A DNA stretch of 64,000 nucleotides from Acinetobacter sp. ANC 4558 (GCF_002135375.1 NZ_NEGH01000006.1:112587-176586), one strand, 5' to 3'. Numbered from the stretch's first letter, positions 18,764 through 28,192 are shown. The notes: generated by a model from the sequence alone, not told the origin. Numbers and translations: made by a program.

Positions 18764-19432
18764 ATGAGTTACATCTCTCAATCACCAAAAGCTCCTCAAT
18801 ATTTAATCAATGCACTACAAGAGGTGATTCCTCATGCGGAGTTGATTACACAACAACTACCTGAAACTTCTATTTTATTGTGGCTTATCCCACCTGTTTT
18901 TCCCACAGATCGTTTAGATGATGAAGTCGTTCGTCGTATTTGGAATGACACACCGTATTGGATATTTTGCTGGGCATCGGGTTTGGCGATGGCACAGTGG
19001 TTACTTGCCGAACCAGATCATGTAAAAGATAAGGTTGTTTTAGACTTTGGTGCAGGTTCTGGTGTTGTAGCGATTGCTGCGAAATTAGCAGGTGCAAAGC
19101 GAGTGATTTGCTGTGATATTGATGAAATAAGTTTGGCCGCTTGTCGTGAAAATGCCCAGTTAAATGGGGTTGAACTCGAATATTTGGCTGATTTATATCA
19201 AACAGAACATGTGGATGTATTGCTTGCAGCAGATGTTTTATATGATCAGTGCAATCGATTTTTTTTAGATGAATTTCTTAAGTTCTCATCAACTGTTTGG
19301 GTCGCAGATAGCCGAGTAAAAAATTTTACTCATCCTCAATATCAAAAAATTGATGAACGTAGCGCAACAACATGGCCTGATTTAGATGAATCACCAGAAT
19401 TTCGAAATGTAAGTTTTTATAAGACAATTTAG
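18764..19432 (+). CDS. Class I SAM-dependent methyltransferase (ETFB-lysine/NNT1-like)
   Basis: The 222-aa protein has a seven-strand methyltransferase core: motif I VVLDFGAGSGVVAIAAKLAG at about 92-111, acidic motif II ICCDIDEISLAACREN, and VDVLLAADVLYD (the DVLYD post-I motif) at about 149-160. This motif set is that of the lysine methyltransferase group that includes ETFB-KMT, so a protein substrate is likely. The preceding YWIFCWASGLAMAQWLL segment is typical of the group. It is followed by a convergent gene. Confidence 0.8.
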   Translation: MSYISQSPKAPQYLINALQEVIPHAELITQQLPETSILLWLIPPVFPTDRLDDEVVRRIWNDTPYWIFCWASGLAMAQWLLAEPDHVKDKVVLDFGAGSGVVAIAAKLAGAKRVICCDIDEISLAACRENAQLNGVELEYLADLYQTEHVDVLLAADVLYDQCNRFFLDEFLKFSSTVWVADSRVKNFTHPQYQKIDERSATTWPDLDESPEFRNVSFYKTI

Positions 19433-19440
19433 ATATTTTA

Positions 19441-19809
19441 TTATTGAGGGTCTGAACATGAGAAACGAATTAAATGACCTCTATTTGGAAAATTTACATC
19501 AATGGGTTGATATATAGAAGAGTTTTCATTTGATAGAGGTAGTGTGACATAGGGGCGATGCAGTGTTGTGAGCTCATAGGGATGCGTTGATAAGTGTCTA
19601 ATTGTATAATATTTTTCTGTATTGAATACTTTATTGCATATATCTTGGAATTGTATTTTAGATTCATCACCTTGAAAAGAAGATGATATTGGATATGAAA
19701 TGATTGCAGCATTCGGCGTTTTACTTTCTATATGATAATGAGTGGTCGATTGACACGCAGATACTGTGATTAATAACATAAAGATCATTAATAAAAATAT
19801 TTTTTTCAT
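19441..19809 (-). CDS. Small lipoprotein, paralogue of the next gene
   Basis: 122 aa with a lipoprotein signal peptide (MKKIFLLMIFMLLITVSAC; lipobox VSAC, Cys19). The mature part shares YHIE-KT-NAAIISY text with the neighbour at 19890-20315 (YQIEHQTKNTATISY), a mid-protein Cys and a terminal Cys-containing RFSC/RYTC ending, so the two are tandem paralogues. Function unknown; the product should be membrane anchored. Confidence 0.7.
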   Translation of the reverse strand: MKKIFLLMIFMLLITVSACQSTTHYHIESKTPNAAIISYPISSSFQGDESKIQFQDICNKVFNTEKYYTIRHLSTHPYELTTLHRPYVTLPLSNENSSIYQPIDVNFPNRGHLIRFSCSDPQ

Positions 19810-19860
19810 ACTTATTATACTTTGATTTTATTATTTTTTAAAATTCAATACTTGGTATTA

Positions 19861-19880
19861 AAAGGGCTTAAAGCCCTTTG
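19861..19880 (-). terminator. Terminator between the two lipoprotein genes
   Basis: AAAGGGCTT-AAGCCCTTT palindrome directly after the upstream lipoprotein gene, with TTTTAAT on the minus strand. Confidence 0.65.
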
Positions 19881-19889
19881 CAAGACGGA

Positions 19890-20315
19890 TTACGAACAGG
19901 TATAACGTACAACGTGTAAGGTTGCAGGGCGAGTTTCTAACGCTTGTTTCGTTGCAATCGATTCACCATTGTATAGGCTTGGCGTGTTTGTGAGTCCAAT
20001 ACTTGTTCTAGAATTGCCAATTTGGCGACCAAATTCTACATCTTTTTCAGGATTAATAATTTCATTAATGCTTAAAATTTTAAGGGTATAGGTCTTTTTA
20101 TCTCCTAAGACTTTAGCACAAGCATGTTGTAACTTTGATTCATTGAAATCTTGATTTTTTCGCCCTGCTAGGGTGTATGAAATAGTTGCCGTATTTTTAG
20201 TTTGATGTTCAATTTGATAACCTACAGTTCCATTATATTGACGTGCTGTTGATTGGCAAGCCGTAAGTCCTAATGCAATTAACCCCAACCCTAAAACTGT
20301 ATATATATTATTCAT
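19890..20315 (-). CDS. Small lipoprotein, paralogue of the previous gene
   Basis: 141 aa with signal peptide and lipobox (IALGLTAC, Cys20). The mature region carries YQIEHQTKNTATISYTLAG, a central Cys (HACAKVLGDKKTYTLK) and a C-terminal VVRYTCS. The two Cys outside the lipobox are shared with the paralogue and could form a disulfide. No known domain was recognised. Confidence 0.72.
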   Translation of the reverse strand: MNNIYTVLGLGLIALGLTACQSTARQYNGTVGYQIEHQTKNTATISYTLAGRKNQDFNESKLQHACAKVLGDKKTYTLKILSINEIINPEKDVEFGRQIGNSRTSIGLTNTPSLYNGESIATKQALETRPATLHVVRYTCS

Positions 20316-20649
20316 CTAATAAACTCTCTAGCATTTTATCAGCATCAGTATGCCATAAGGGCAAAGAATTCTCGATGTGATATATCCGATATCATCATTA
20401 AAAATGATGATGATTTGTAAATATGAAAATGACAAATTAAAATTGAGTTTGCAGTGTTTATTACACAGTCATATAAGGGAAATCATTAACAATCTTGTTG
20501 AATCTGTATGACGATATAAAGAATGAAATGTATGTATACGAATAGATAAAAAGATAGCGAGATAGAGTTTTACGTTACGTAATTCTAAAGACTCGCTATT
20601 TAAAATAGAATGTTTGGTCAATGATTTGAGTTAATTTAAAATTATATTT
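20316..20649. other. Intergenic stretch without a recognisable gene
   Basis: About 330 AT-rich bases between the lipoprotein gene start and the rhomboid gene end. No coding signal, RNA gene or repeat was seen. Confidence 0.5.
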
Positions 20650-21267
20650 TTAAAATGGAAGCTGTGTAAGTGCTTTTAAAAAATGTGGAAGTACTTTCGG
20701 TTCAACAATAATTGTCACGATTACACCATATGCAGCTCCCCATAAATGAGCACTATGATTGATGTTTGAATTTCCTTTTTTTCCAGACCAAATACTATAC
20801 GCAACATATAAAATAGCAAAAATAATCGCAGGAACTGGAATGAAGAAAACGAAAATTAATTTCCAAGGCTGAAAGAGAATATAAGCAAATAAAACCGCGG
20901 AGACAGCACCAGAAGCACCTAAGCTTGCCCAGTACGTATCATTTTTATGTTTTAAGTAACTAGGCAAAATGGCAAAGATTAAGCCCCCTAAATAAAATAA
21001 AATGAAGCCCATATCGTAAAAATATTGACGATAAAATGTTTCAATAATGCTTCCAAAAAAATATAAGGTAAACATATTGAATAATAAGTGCATGCCGTCA
21101 GCATGAACAAAACCATGGGTAATGAAGCGATCATATTGACCTTTTTGCATTGCGGGCGGCCAAAATATTAAACGATTCATTAAGTTTTGATTGGAAAATG
21201 CTAAAAAGGAGATGACGACAGTAATGAGAATAATCGTTACAGTATGGTTAAAAGGTAAATCAAACAT
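20650..21267 (-). CDS. Rhomboid-family intramembrane serine protease
   Basis: Rhomboids cut membrane-protein segments within the bilayer. The 205 aa have about six hydrophobic segments, the HADGMHLLFNMFTLYFFG block (HxxxN type) at about 55-72, the catalytic GASG with Ser119, and NHSAHLWGAAYG with the catalytic His (H174) in the last segment. All key residues are present, so it should be active. Its substrate is unknown. Confidence 0.92.
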   Translation of the reverse strand: MFDLPFNHTVTIILITVVISFLAFSNQNLMNRLIFWPPAMQKGQYDRFITHGFVHADGMHLLFNMFTLYFFGSIIETFYRQYFYDMGFILFYLGGLIFAILPSYLKHKNDTYWASLGASGAVSAVLFAYILFQPWKLIFVFFIPVPAIIFAILYVAYSIWSGKKGNSNINHSAHLWGAAYGVIVTIIVEPKVLPHFLKALTQLPF

Positions 21268-21426
21268 AAGTTGTCTTTCTTAAAGTTGAATTTATTGACT
21301 CAATAATGCCATTAATATAATAGATGTTTTGGCTTTTGATAATTAATCTGACAAATTTAGTTGATTTTTTTTTATAAAGACGCATCTTCAGTTAGAATAG
21401 GAACTTCAGATTGAGGAAAATTTGTT

Positions 21427-22065
21427 ATGTCGACTGAAAACACCAGCACTGCAGTTGCAGGAGAAATTCCTAACTTACTTATTACACCTTCTGCACAAGA
21501 GTATTTGAAAGATTTATTGGAAAAGCAGAATACCCCAGGCATTGGCGTACGAGTTTTTGTCGAAAATCCAGGTACACCACGTGCTGAATGTTGCATGGCA
21601 TATAGCGCGCCAGATGAAGTTGCACCTACAGATTATGTACAAGAATATCCAGACTTTCCTGCATATGTAGATACACCATCAATTCCTTATTTAGTCGATG
21701 CTGTCATTGACTATAATAAAGATCGATTTGGTGGACAGCTGACGTTTCGTGCGCCAAACTCTAAAGTACCACGTGTAGGGCCAGATGCTTCCATTGAAGA
21801 GCGTATTACTTATATTTTGCAGTCAGAGATTAATCCAGGACTTGCAGGACATGGTGGTAACTGTGCATTGGTTGAAGTGATTGATGATGCTGAACATGGC
21901 TTAACTGCTGTACTCAAATTTGGTGGCGGTTGTCAGGGGTGTTCGGCAATTGATGTAACTTTAAAGCAGGGAGTGGAAACGACACTGCAACAGCATATTC
22001 CAGAATTGGCACGTGTGATTGACCAAACGGATCATAGCCAAGCTGAAGGTGCTTATTTTAAATAA
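21427..22065 (+). CDS. nfuA: Fe/S biogenesis protein NfuA
   Basis: NfuA carries a 4Fe-4S cluster to target enzymes. The 212 aa contain an A-type-like N-terminal domain (ITPSAQEYLKDLLEK) and a C-terminal Nfu domain with the cluster motif GGGCQGCSAIDVTLKQGVE, Cys169 and Cys172. Length and both domains match the full-length gammaproteobacterial protein. A strong terminator follows. Confidence 0.97.
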   Translation: MSTENTSTAVAGEIPNLLITPSAQEYLKDLLEKQNTPGIGVRVFVENPGTPRAECCMAYSAPDEVAPTDYVQEYPDFPAYVDTPSIPYLVDAVIDYNKDRFGGQLTFRAPNSKVPRVGPDASIEERITYILQSEINPGLAGHGGNCALVEVIDDAEHGLTAVLKFGGGCQGCSAIDVTLKQGVETTLQQHIPELARVIDQTDHSQAEGAYFK

Positions 22066-22087
22066 TTGATATCTTATATAAATGATT

Positions 22088-22111
22088 ATAGCCTCTTTGT
22101 GAGGCTATTTT
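22088..22111 (+). terminator. Terminator of nfuA
   Basis: ATAGCCTC-TTTGT-GAGGCTAT followed by TTTATT. Confidence 0.88.
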
Positions 22112-22329
22112 ATTGTCTAATGTTTAAATGAAATGTTAAGGTCATATTAATAAGAATATATCATTAACGATCGCAATATGAGATCTCTTTTATAAATCAA
22201 TAAAGTGATTATTCACGCGGTTAATCTTTGGCTTTGTAAATCTAAGCATTCATACATAATCTACAGATGAAATATATTGATTCAAAAAGGCATTCTAAAA
22301 CACAGCTTAGTTATTACAGCGGTATCTCA

Positions 22330-23060
22330 TGTTAATAGTTGAGCTGGTAAAAATGCATGCGACAACCCTGGGTAGACCATCAACGTTAAGCCGAGAAGAT
22401 CAAGTTCGGCTCTGTCTGAATTACAGATGAGAATACTGAACTTTATTTCACGTTATGATGAGTTCTGGGGAGAGAACTAACAGTTTTAAGAATTATACGT
22501 CATATTAAAGATTGTTTGATTCGGTCAAATCTATTTAATTTATCCAAAGATTTATCGGAAAGTGAAGGTATATACTGGAGTATTGTAATTGTAGATGCTA
22601 CGTAAATTCTAATACAAATGTCTAAAAACAGAAGCAAAATGATAGGGGTAAGAAGAAGGCTCGCTCACTTAAAGTATAGGTCATAATTTACTAGAGGAGT
22701 CAGCAAATAGTGTGTTTATATGCGAGGAATGAATGGTATATGGCTTCGAGCTGTTTTAAATGGAATTTACAGCAGATTCTATTTGGGGTTTTTGTTCTCG
22801 CAGCTAAAAGTAAATCAATGGATTTATGATGTATATTCCAACAGTCTATTGGCTTTAAAAGTGAGGAGATTTTGTCAATTAGATCCTGAGTTAAAAACTT
22901 ATAATTGAGAAGTCAATCAAAGAAAAATAGACATTGAATATGTATTTGTTCGCTTAAAAAGGGTTAAAATAATTACTGAACGTTATTGAAATCGAGGTAA
23001 AAGATTTGGTTTAAGATTCAATTTAATTGCTGTAATTTTCAATATATCAATAGGTAAAAA
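22330..23060 (+). pseudogene. Decayed IS5-family transposase
   Basis: Several stretches of an IS5-type transposase can be read with stops and frame changes. GRPSTLSREDQVRLCLNY starts at 22371, HIKDCLIRSNLFNLSK at 22501 with DAT at the DDE position where the frame breaks (22602), and near the end IDIEYVFVRLKRVKIITERY and NRGKRFGLRFNLIAVIFNI (about 22930-23050). The order and spacing match a roughly 250-aa intact transposase. A 62-codon ORF at 22720-22908 is part of this wreck. No terminal inverted repeats were identified. Confidence 0.8.
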
Positions 23061-23255
23061 TGAGTTGTGAGAGAATTCTAAGATAGAGATTTAAACGTCT
23101 ATTTCTAAAAGATCTATAAAATAATACAAAATATCTGTAAAATTTTAACGGTGATTTAAGGCATAATTTCAGATTAGTCATCAAATTTTATATTGAAAAG
23201 GTGATTGTCAATATTTTGAATAAAGTTATTGATTGAATGAAGTGGTAAATGTCGT

Positions 23256-24260
23256 ATGGTCAAATCAAAACATTTTATTTTATTATCGTGCTGTCTTTTA
23301 TTGAATGGAACAGGCTGTCAAAGCATGGCAACCCTTCAATCACCAACAACCTCAAAATCATCAAAAGAAATTCCTGAACCACAAGAAATTATTAATCAAC
23401 GAGATTTTAAAAAAATTAAAATACAAGAGCAACGTCCTATAGTCGCTCTGGTTTTAGGAAGCGGTGGTGCTCGCGGGTATGCACATATTGGTGTGATTGA
23501 AATTTTAGAAAAAAGTGGAATAAAACCAGATTTTATTGTGGGTACGAGTGCAGGTAGTATCGTTGGTTCAATTTATGCGAGTGGTAAATCTGCACAAGAT
23601 TTAAAAGATATTGCATTAAATTTAAAAGCGCATGATGTGAGAGATCTTACTTTGGATTTAAAAGGTTTTTTTATTGGTAAAAAAGTAGAAAACTATATCA
23701 ATGAAAATGTAAATAATATGCAATTGCAAGATTTAAAAATACCAATGTATGTGGTTGCGACAGAATTAAAAGAAGGAAGAAAAACAGTTTTTAACTATGG
23801 TAATACTGGACAGGCAGTTCGAGCTTCCATTTCAATTCCAAGCATGTTTGTTCCAACGAAAATAAGAAATGAAGAGTTTGTTGATGGAGGCTTGGTAAGC
23901 CCAGTTCCAGTTGAAACAGCACGTGATTTAGGAGCTGATATTATTATTGCAGTCGATATTTTGGCACAACCGATTTATACAGAAACATCAAATGTATGGG
24001 GGTTATTTAATCAAAATATTAATATTATGCAAAAGAATATTGCAACTACAGAATTAAAAGATGCAGATATTGTAATACGACCTGATTTAAGAGAAAAGAA
24101 CCATATTTTTGATGTTAAAGGTAGAGAAAAAACGATTCAAGCAGGAGCGGATGCAGCTGTGAAAGAGCTTCCAACAATTTTAAAACTCTATGACGTGAAA
24201 AATAAGTGGCAACATTATGATATTAGTAAAGAAAGTATTGCAGATACTGCTTTGAATTAG
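23256..24260 (+). CDS. Patatin-like phospholipase, probable lipoprotein (RssA-like)
   Basis: 334 aa with an N-terminal hydrophobic segment ending at Cys21 (LLLNGTGC; imperfect lipobox), then a patatin fold. The oxyanion-hole block GSGGARGYAHIGV is at about 68-80, the nucleophile motif GTSAGS has Ser98, and the catalytic Asp is in FVDGGLVSPVP (D210). Both residues of the Ser-Asp dyad are present. Family members hydrolyse membrane lipids or acyl esters; the substrate is unknown. It stands alone between a decayed transposase and a thioesterase gene. Confidence 0.9.
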   Translation: MVKSKHFILLSCCLLLNGTGCQSMATLQSPTTSKSSKEIPEPQEIINQRDFKKIKIQEQRPIVALVLGSGGARGYAHIGVIEILEKSGIKPDFIVGTSAGSIVGSIYASGKSAQDLKDIALNLKAHDVRDLTLDLKGFFIGKKVENYINENVNNMQLQDLKIPMYVVATELKEGRKTVFNYGNTGQAVRASISIPSMFVPTKIRNEEFVDGGLVSPVPVETARDLGADIIIAVDILAQPIYTETSNVWGLFNQNINIMQKNIATTELKDADIVIRPDLREKNHIFDVKGREKTIQAGADAAVKELPTILKLYDVKNKWQHYDISKESIADTALN

Positions 24261-24266
24261 AGATAA

Positions 24267-24304
24267 AAATCTATTCTATTTATATAAAATATAGAATAGA
24301 TTTA
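24267..24304 (+). terminator. Terminator of the patatin-like gene
   Basis: AAATCTATTCTAT pairs with ATAGAATAGATTT around an 11-base AT loop; the T tail is short. Confidence 0.65.
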
Positions 24305-24553
24305 TTAAGTTGTATTGAATGTTTTAGCACTTTCAAGTTTAAAGTGACAGTTGTATCATTTTAAAAATTAAGAATTCTAAAATGAGAGAACAGGTGGATA
24401 ATAAATTATCAATATATATTTTATTGAATGTTGATCGGGTCGATATAAAAAATAAAGATAGCTTTTTTATGATTAGAGACATCCAATAAGATAAAAAAAG
24501 GCTATAATTCCGCACCTATACCTTATTGTCTTTAAAAGAGTCTAGAGAGCATA

Positions 24554-25075
24554 ATGTCCCCATTAGATCAAATTTTACCTATTTTAGATGATCAGTCTGA
24601 ATTAAATATGTCAGTATTAATGACACCAGATATGGCAAATTTTTCAGGTAATGTTCACGGTGGTACAATTTTAAAACTATTAGATCAAGTTGCGTATGCA
24701 TGTGCAAGTCGATATTCTGGCAGCTATGTGGTTACTCTTTCAGTAGACAAGGTAACATTTAAAGAACCCATCTATGTTGGGGAGTTGGTCACATTTTTAG
24801 CAAGTGTCAATCATGTGGGGCGTACCTCAATGGAAATTGGTATTCGTGTAGAAGCACAAAATATCCAAAAGCGAACCGTACGTCATACCAATAGTTGTTA
24901 TTTCACCATGGTTGCGGTAGACGAAAATAGCAAACCAAAACAAATTCCTCCTTTAAATTTAGACAATGAGTGGAAGCGTTGTCGTTTTGAAGCTGCAGAG
25001 CAACGTAAAGTGGCAAGATTACAAGAAAATCATCATCCATCATGTAGCATTTATAAAAAATCAACACAAGATTGA
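24554..25075 (+). CDS. Acyl-CoA thioesterase (hotdog fold, YciA/ACOT type)
   Basis: 173 aa with one hotdog domain: MTPDMANFSGNVHGGTILKL near residues 23-42 holds the usual Asn/Asp-like NVHGG motif, followed by VTLSVDKVTFKEPIYVGELV and SMEIGIRVEAQN. The family hydrolyses acyl-CoAs to free acid and CoA in the cytoplasm. A basic C-terminal tail of about 40 residues follows the domain. Single-gene unit with its own terminator. Confidence 0.9.
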   Translation: MSPLDQILPILDDQSELNMSVLMTPDMANFSGNVHGGTILKLLDQVAYACASRYSGSYVVTLSVDKVTFKEPIYVGELVTFLASVNHVGRTSMEIGIRVEAQNIQKRTVRHTNSCYFTMVAVDENSKPKQIPPLNLDNEWKRCRFEAAEQRKVARLQENHHPSCSIYKKSTQD

Positions 25076-25081
25076 TTTCAA

Positions 25082-25107
25082 AAAGGTCTCTGATGAGACC
25101 TTTTTTT
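25082..25107 (+). terminator. Terminator of the thioesterase gene
   Basis: AAAGGTCTC-TGAT-GAGACCTTTTTTT stem with T run. Confidence 0.92.
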
Positions 25108-25286
25108 ATAGCAAAAATAACGACAAAATTAAGTTTTTTATTCATTTATTTTTCTGAGGATTCAAGATTTCGGTTTTAATGAATGGATGAAATCTCAACG
25201 AATTAAAAATAGTTGATAAAGTAATGTAAAATTCACAATAATTAATTTATGATAAAACGATACGTCTCGTCTTGAATGACTGAAAA

Positions 25287-25844
25287 ATGGAAGAAAAATA
25301 TTCACGCCGTAAAGAAATTATTCTGAATACTGTCATTAATATTCTAGAAAACACAGATTATGCTCATTTAACCATTGAAGAGATTGCAGCTCGCGCTGGA
25401 GTTGGAAAGTCGACGATTTATCGCTGGTGGAAACATAAATCAGAGCTGGTATTTGAAGCTTTTAAGTATCATACGACTTCAACTTTTCATTTAGATATTC
25501 ACCAAAGTATTAAATCTAATTTGATTCAACAATTGCAGATTTTAAGTCAAGCACTACATCATGGCGTTGGTCGTGCTTTACTAGTTGCAATGGTGGAATA
25601 TCGAGAGGAGGTTAGTGAGATTTTTCATCAATATCTGCTTCCTTATCGTGAGCAAACATCGAAATTAATCGATATTGCCATCCAAAATGGAAAAATTAAA
25701 GCAGATTATCCCTATGCATTAATGTTAGATACGCTTTATGCATCGATTCATTATCAAATTATTTTTTTTAATCGGCTTCCTGATGATGCATATATCCATG
25801 CACTCGTTTACATGATTTTAGAACCTGTATGCCTGTCTGTTTAA
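25287..25844 (+). CDS. TetR-family transcriptional regulator
   Basis: 185 aa with an N-terminal TetR helix-turn-helix (LTIEEIAARAGVGKSTIYRWW at about 30-50, then KSELVFEAF) and a helical ligand-binding C-terminal part. The start ATG follows only weak ribosome-binding sequence. An MFS exporter gene begins 24 bases after the stop on the same strand, so the likely role is ligand-dependent control of its own operon including that transporter. Confidence 0.92.
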   Translation: MEEKYSRRKEIILNTVINILENTDYAHLTIEEIAARAGVGKSTIYRWWKHKSELVFEAFKYHTTSTFHLDIHQSIKSNLIQQLQILSQALHHGVGRALLVAMVEYREEVSEIFHQYLLPYREQTSKLIDIAIQNGKIKADYPYALMLDTLYASIHYQIIFFNRLPDDAYIHALVYMILEPVCLSV

Positions 25845-25868
25845 CCTCTTATTATAGTTGCTCTAATT

Positions 25869-27062
25869 ATGTCTACGTTAGCTGAAGAACGATTATGGAA
25901 TAGATCATTCATTTTATGTATTTTTAATAATCTATTTTTATTTACATACTATTTTGCTTTATTGGCTGTTTTACCCATTTATATCATGAAAGATTTGGGA
26001 GGGAGCGTAGAACAAGCTGGTTTAGCACTGACATTATTTTTGGTTTCATCTATTGCTATTCGACCATTTTCTGGACTGATTATTCAAAAAATTGGTAAGA
26101 AATTGAGTTTTCGAGGATCTGATTTTTTCTTTGTATTCTTTGCATTAAGTTATTTGTGGATCGACAGTATGTGGTCGCTGCTTTTTGTGCGTTTTTTGCA
26201 TGGAATTTGGTTCAGTATTTTAACTACAGTAAATGTACCTGTAGCAAATGATTTTATCCCAGAGAATCGCAAAGGCGAAGGAATGGGCTACTATGTGATG
26301 TCGACAAATTTAGGATTAGTATTTGGTCCTTTAATGGCTTTGCTCGTCATTCAATATACAAGTTTTACAGTCTTATTCATTATTTTGTCTATTTTAGCGG
26401 GTCTTGGATTTATTTTTTGCTTGTGTATTCAGGTCGATGAATCTGAACCAAAGCTTATAGAGAAACAGATACGCAAAAAAATAAATATACAGGATATCGT
26501 TGAAACAAAAGTGATTGCAGTTGGTTTAGTCGCCATGTTAACAGCATTCTCATATTCAAGTATTTTGAGTTTTATTACAGCATATAGTGAGTTTAAACAT
26601 TTACTTGCCTATGTCAGTATTTTTTTTACTGTTTTCGCCTGTTCTATGATTGTTGTTCGTCCCTTCGTTGGTCGTATGTATGATCGAAAAGGTCCAAGTT
26701 CTGTTATTTATCCTTCATTTATATTTTTTGCTGTGGGTTTAATTATTGTTAGCTTTTTAACCAATCAATGGGTCATGTGGGCGTCAGCAGTTTTTATTGG
26801 AATTGGTTATGGTTCACTTTTTCCATGTTTGCAGACTATCGCAATTCAATCTGTTTCACGAGAAAGAATGGGACATGCTGTTTCAACATTTTTTACATTA
26901 TTTGATTTAGGACTTGCTGTCGGGTCTATTATTATGGGGCTTTGTATTGCTTGGTTTGGCTTTCAAAGTACTTATATTTTTTGCGCAGCCATTGTCATAT
27001 TCACTTTATTTACCTATAAAAAAATGGTTGTGCCTACTTTTAAGCAAAAACATAAATATTAA
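25869..27062 (+). CDS. MFS transporter
   Basis: 397 aa with about 12 hydrophobic segments in two halves of six. FSGLIIQKIGKKLSFRGSD after helix 2 and RPFVGRMYDRKGPSSVIYPS after helix 8 are the MFS loop signatures (GxxxDRxGR type). It is a drug- or metabolite-exporter-like permease of the inner membrane. Co-transcription with the TetR gene upstream is likely. The substrate is not readable. Confidence 0.9.
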   Translation: MSTLAEERLWNRSFILCIFNNLFLFTYYFALLAVLPIYIMKDLGGSVEQAGLALTLFLVSSIAIRPFSGLIIQKIGKKLSFRGSDFFFVFFALSYLWIDSMWSLLFVRFLHGIWFSILTTVNVPVANDFIPENRKGEGMGYYVMSTNLGLVFGPLMALLVIQYTSFTVLFIILSILAGLGFIFCLCIQVDESEPKLIEKQIRKKINIQDIVETKVIAVGLVAMLTAFSYSSILSFITAYSEFKHLLAYVSIFFTVFACSMIVVRPFVGRMYDRKGPSSVIYPSFIFFAVGLIIVSFLTNQWVMWASAVFIGIGYGSLFPCLQTIAIQSVSRERMGHAVSTFFTLFDLGLAVGSIIMGLCIAWFGFQSTYIFCAAIVIFTLFTYKKMVVPTFKQKHKY

Positions 27063-27145
27063 GTTAATAAAGTACTTCAGATCAGATTTAATTGATAATA
27101 CAGAGATATGTATATATTTAATATAATGATGTGATATCCATTTTT

Positions 27146-27175
27146 AAGTTGAATTACTTTTGTAATTCAACTTTT
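27146..27175. terminator. Bidirectional terminator after the MFS gene
   Basis: AAGTTGAATTAC/GTAATTCAACTT stem of 12 bp between convergent genes, with TTTT on the plus side and A-rich flank for the minus transcript. Confidence 0.75.
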
Positions 27176-27226
27176 GTAACGAGAAGGACATGTCTGGGGG
27201 TGGAGGATTAATATCGATGAAGTTAA

Positions 27227-27436
27227 TTATTGAGCAGTATTTTTGTCCTTAAGTTCTTCTTCAACAGCAACTTCAGATGTTGCACCTTTTACAGTTGCAG
27301 CCTCAGCTTCTTGCTCATTTGTTGGGATTGCAACGGTTGGTGCTGCAGGTGTAGTTGGGTGTGTTTCAGGTGCAGCTACAGTGATCGTTGCTGCAGTTGC
27401 TAAAATTGCCGTCAATAAAATATGTTTTAGTTTCAT
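27227..27436 (-). CDS. Small secreted Ala/Thr/Glu-rich protein, paralogue A
   Basis: 69 aa with a signal peptide (MKLKHILLTAILATAATITVA) and a short acidic, Pro/Ala/Thr-rich mature part containing TSEVAVE. The neighbour at 27977-28192 has the same design and the same TSEVAVE text, so they are paralogues. Their 5' leaders also share an inverted repeat, a GGATGC element before ATG and an upstream CTT-TAGCATTA element. Function unknown; probably periplasmic or secreted and disordered. Confidence 0.7.
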   Translation of the reverse strand: MKLKHILLTAILATAATITVAAPETHPTTPAAPTVAIPTNEQEAEAATVKGATSEVAVEEELKDKNTAQ

Positions 27437-27464
27437 TTTGCATCCTAATATTTATAAAATAAAA

Positions 27465-27494
27465 GTTCATATTGATCATCACCTCAATATGGAC
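27465..27494 (-). promoter_or_regulatory. Conserved 5'-UTR hairpin of paralogue A
   Basis: Read on the minus strand: GTCCATATTGA, loop GGTGATGA, TCAATATGAAC (one mismatch). It ends 28 bases before the start codon, the same distance as the copy before paralogue B. The loop is conserved while the stem changes in paired fashion, which suggests a structured RNA or a paired operator. Confidence 0.6.
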
Positions 27495-27908
27495 TTGCTA
27501 ATGCTAAAAGGAGCTGGGTAAGAGAGCAAGAGGACTCACAAAGAGAAACAGTATGAATAACGGACGATATACATAAAATATAGTTATGTGTTTTTTATGT
27601 AAGATAAGCGATAAAAAGATAAGAAAGTATAATAAAAAAGAAAAGGTTTTGTGCATGAATTGAACATTTATAGATACATGTTTTTTACAATTTACCAATT
27701 AAAAATGATATTTTTCCTAAATATGAAATAAGTAAATGTAATTAAATATTTCAAATAAACAATATTATTGTGATTTATATCTCATATAATTGGTATATTG
27801 TATATTTAAAAAGATAATCGATTAAAATCTTATTTTTACTTTTTTTAAAATAATCATGTCATTCATGATTGATGTTTGTAGATCGATGAATAACTTTAGA
27901 AAACTTTA

Positions 27909-27935
27909 GACTGAATTACTTTGAGTAATTCAGTC
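27909..27935 (-). terminator. Inverted repeat downstream of paralogue B
   Basis: GACTGAATTACT/AGTAATTCAGTC, a perfect 12-bp stem with a 3-base loop. The T tail on the minus strand is weak, so termination is only probable. Confidence 0.5.
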
Positions 27936-27976
27936 GCTTTATGAGGGATAAATTTGAACAATATGTATCTAAACAA

Positions 27977-28192
27977 TTACTGAGCTGGAGTCTCAGTTGT
28001 TGCAGATGCTTCTACAGCAACTTCAGATGTTGAAGCGCTTTCAGCAGTTGCAGAATCTGCGGCAGCAGTTGTTTGTTCATTCTCAATTACAGTTGGTGCA
28101 GCGGTCGTTTGGTCTTGTACTTCTACAGCAGCAAATGTTGTCGCAGTTGTAACGACCATAGCTGATGCAAGTAAAATTTGTGTAAGTTTCAT
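27977..28192 (-). CDS. Small secreted Ala/Thr/Glu-rich protein, paralogue B
   Basis: 71 aa starting at the Met at 28192 (an in-frame upstream ATG at 28204 would place GGATGC, the likely ribosome-binding element, inside the gene). It has the signal peptide MKLTQILLASAMVVTTATTFA and an Ala/Thr/Ser-rich acidic tail with ASTSEVAVEASATTE. It is paralogous to the gene at 27227-27436, with which it also shares leader elements. Function unknown. Confidence 0.7.
   Translation of the reverse strand: MKLTQILLASAMVVTTATTFAAVEVQDQTTAAPTVIENEQTTAAADSATAESASTSEVAVEASATTETPAQ

Larger units (their letters stand above)
27437..27976. other. Intergenic stretch between the two small secreted paralogues
   Basis: About 540 bases, very AT-rich in 27550-27860. 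It holds the paralogue A leader with a conserved hairpin (27465-27494) and the inverted repeat after paralogue B. No further gene was supported. Confidence 0.6.

Noticed and set aside
22720..22908. 62-codon ORF as a separate gene
   Set aside because: It lies within the decayed transposase between recognisable segments of it, with no independent coding evidence.
27243..27521. 92-codon plus-strand ORF opposite small secreted paralogue A
   Set aside because: Its Ala/Val-rich text mirrors the real minus-strand gene, which has a signal peptide, paralogue and conserved leader.
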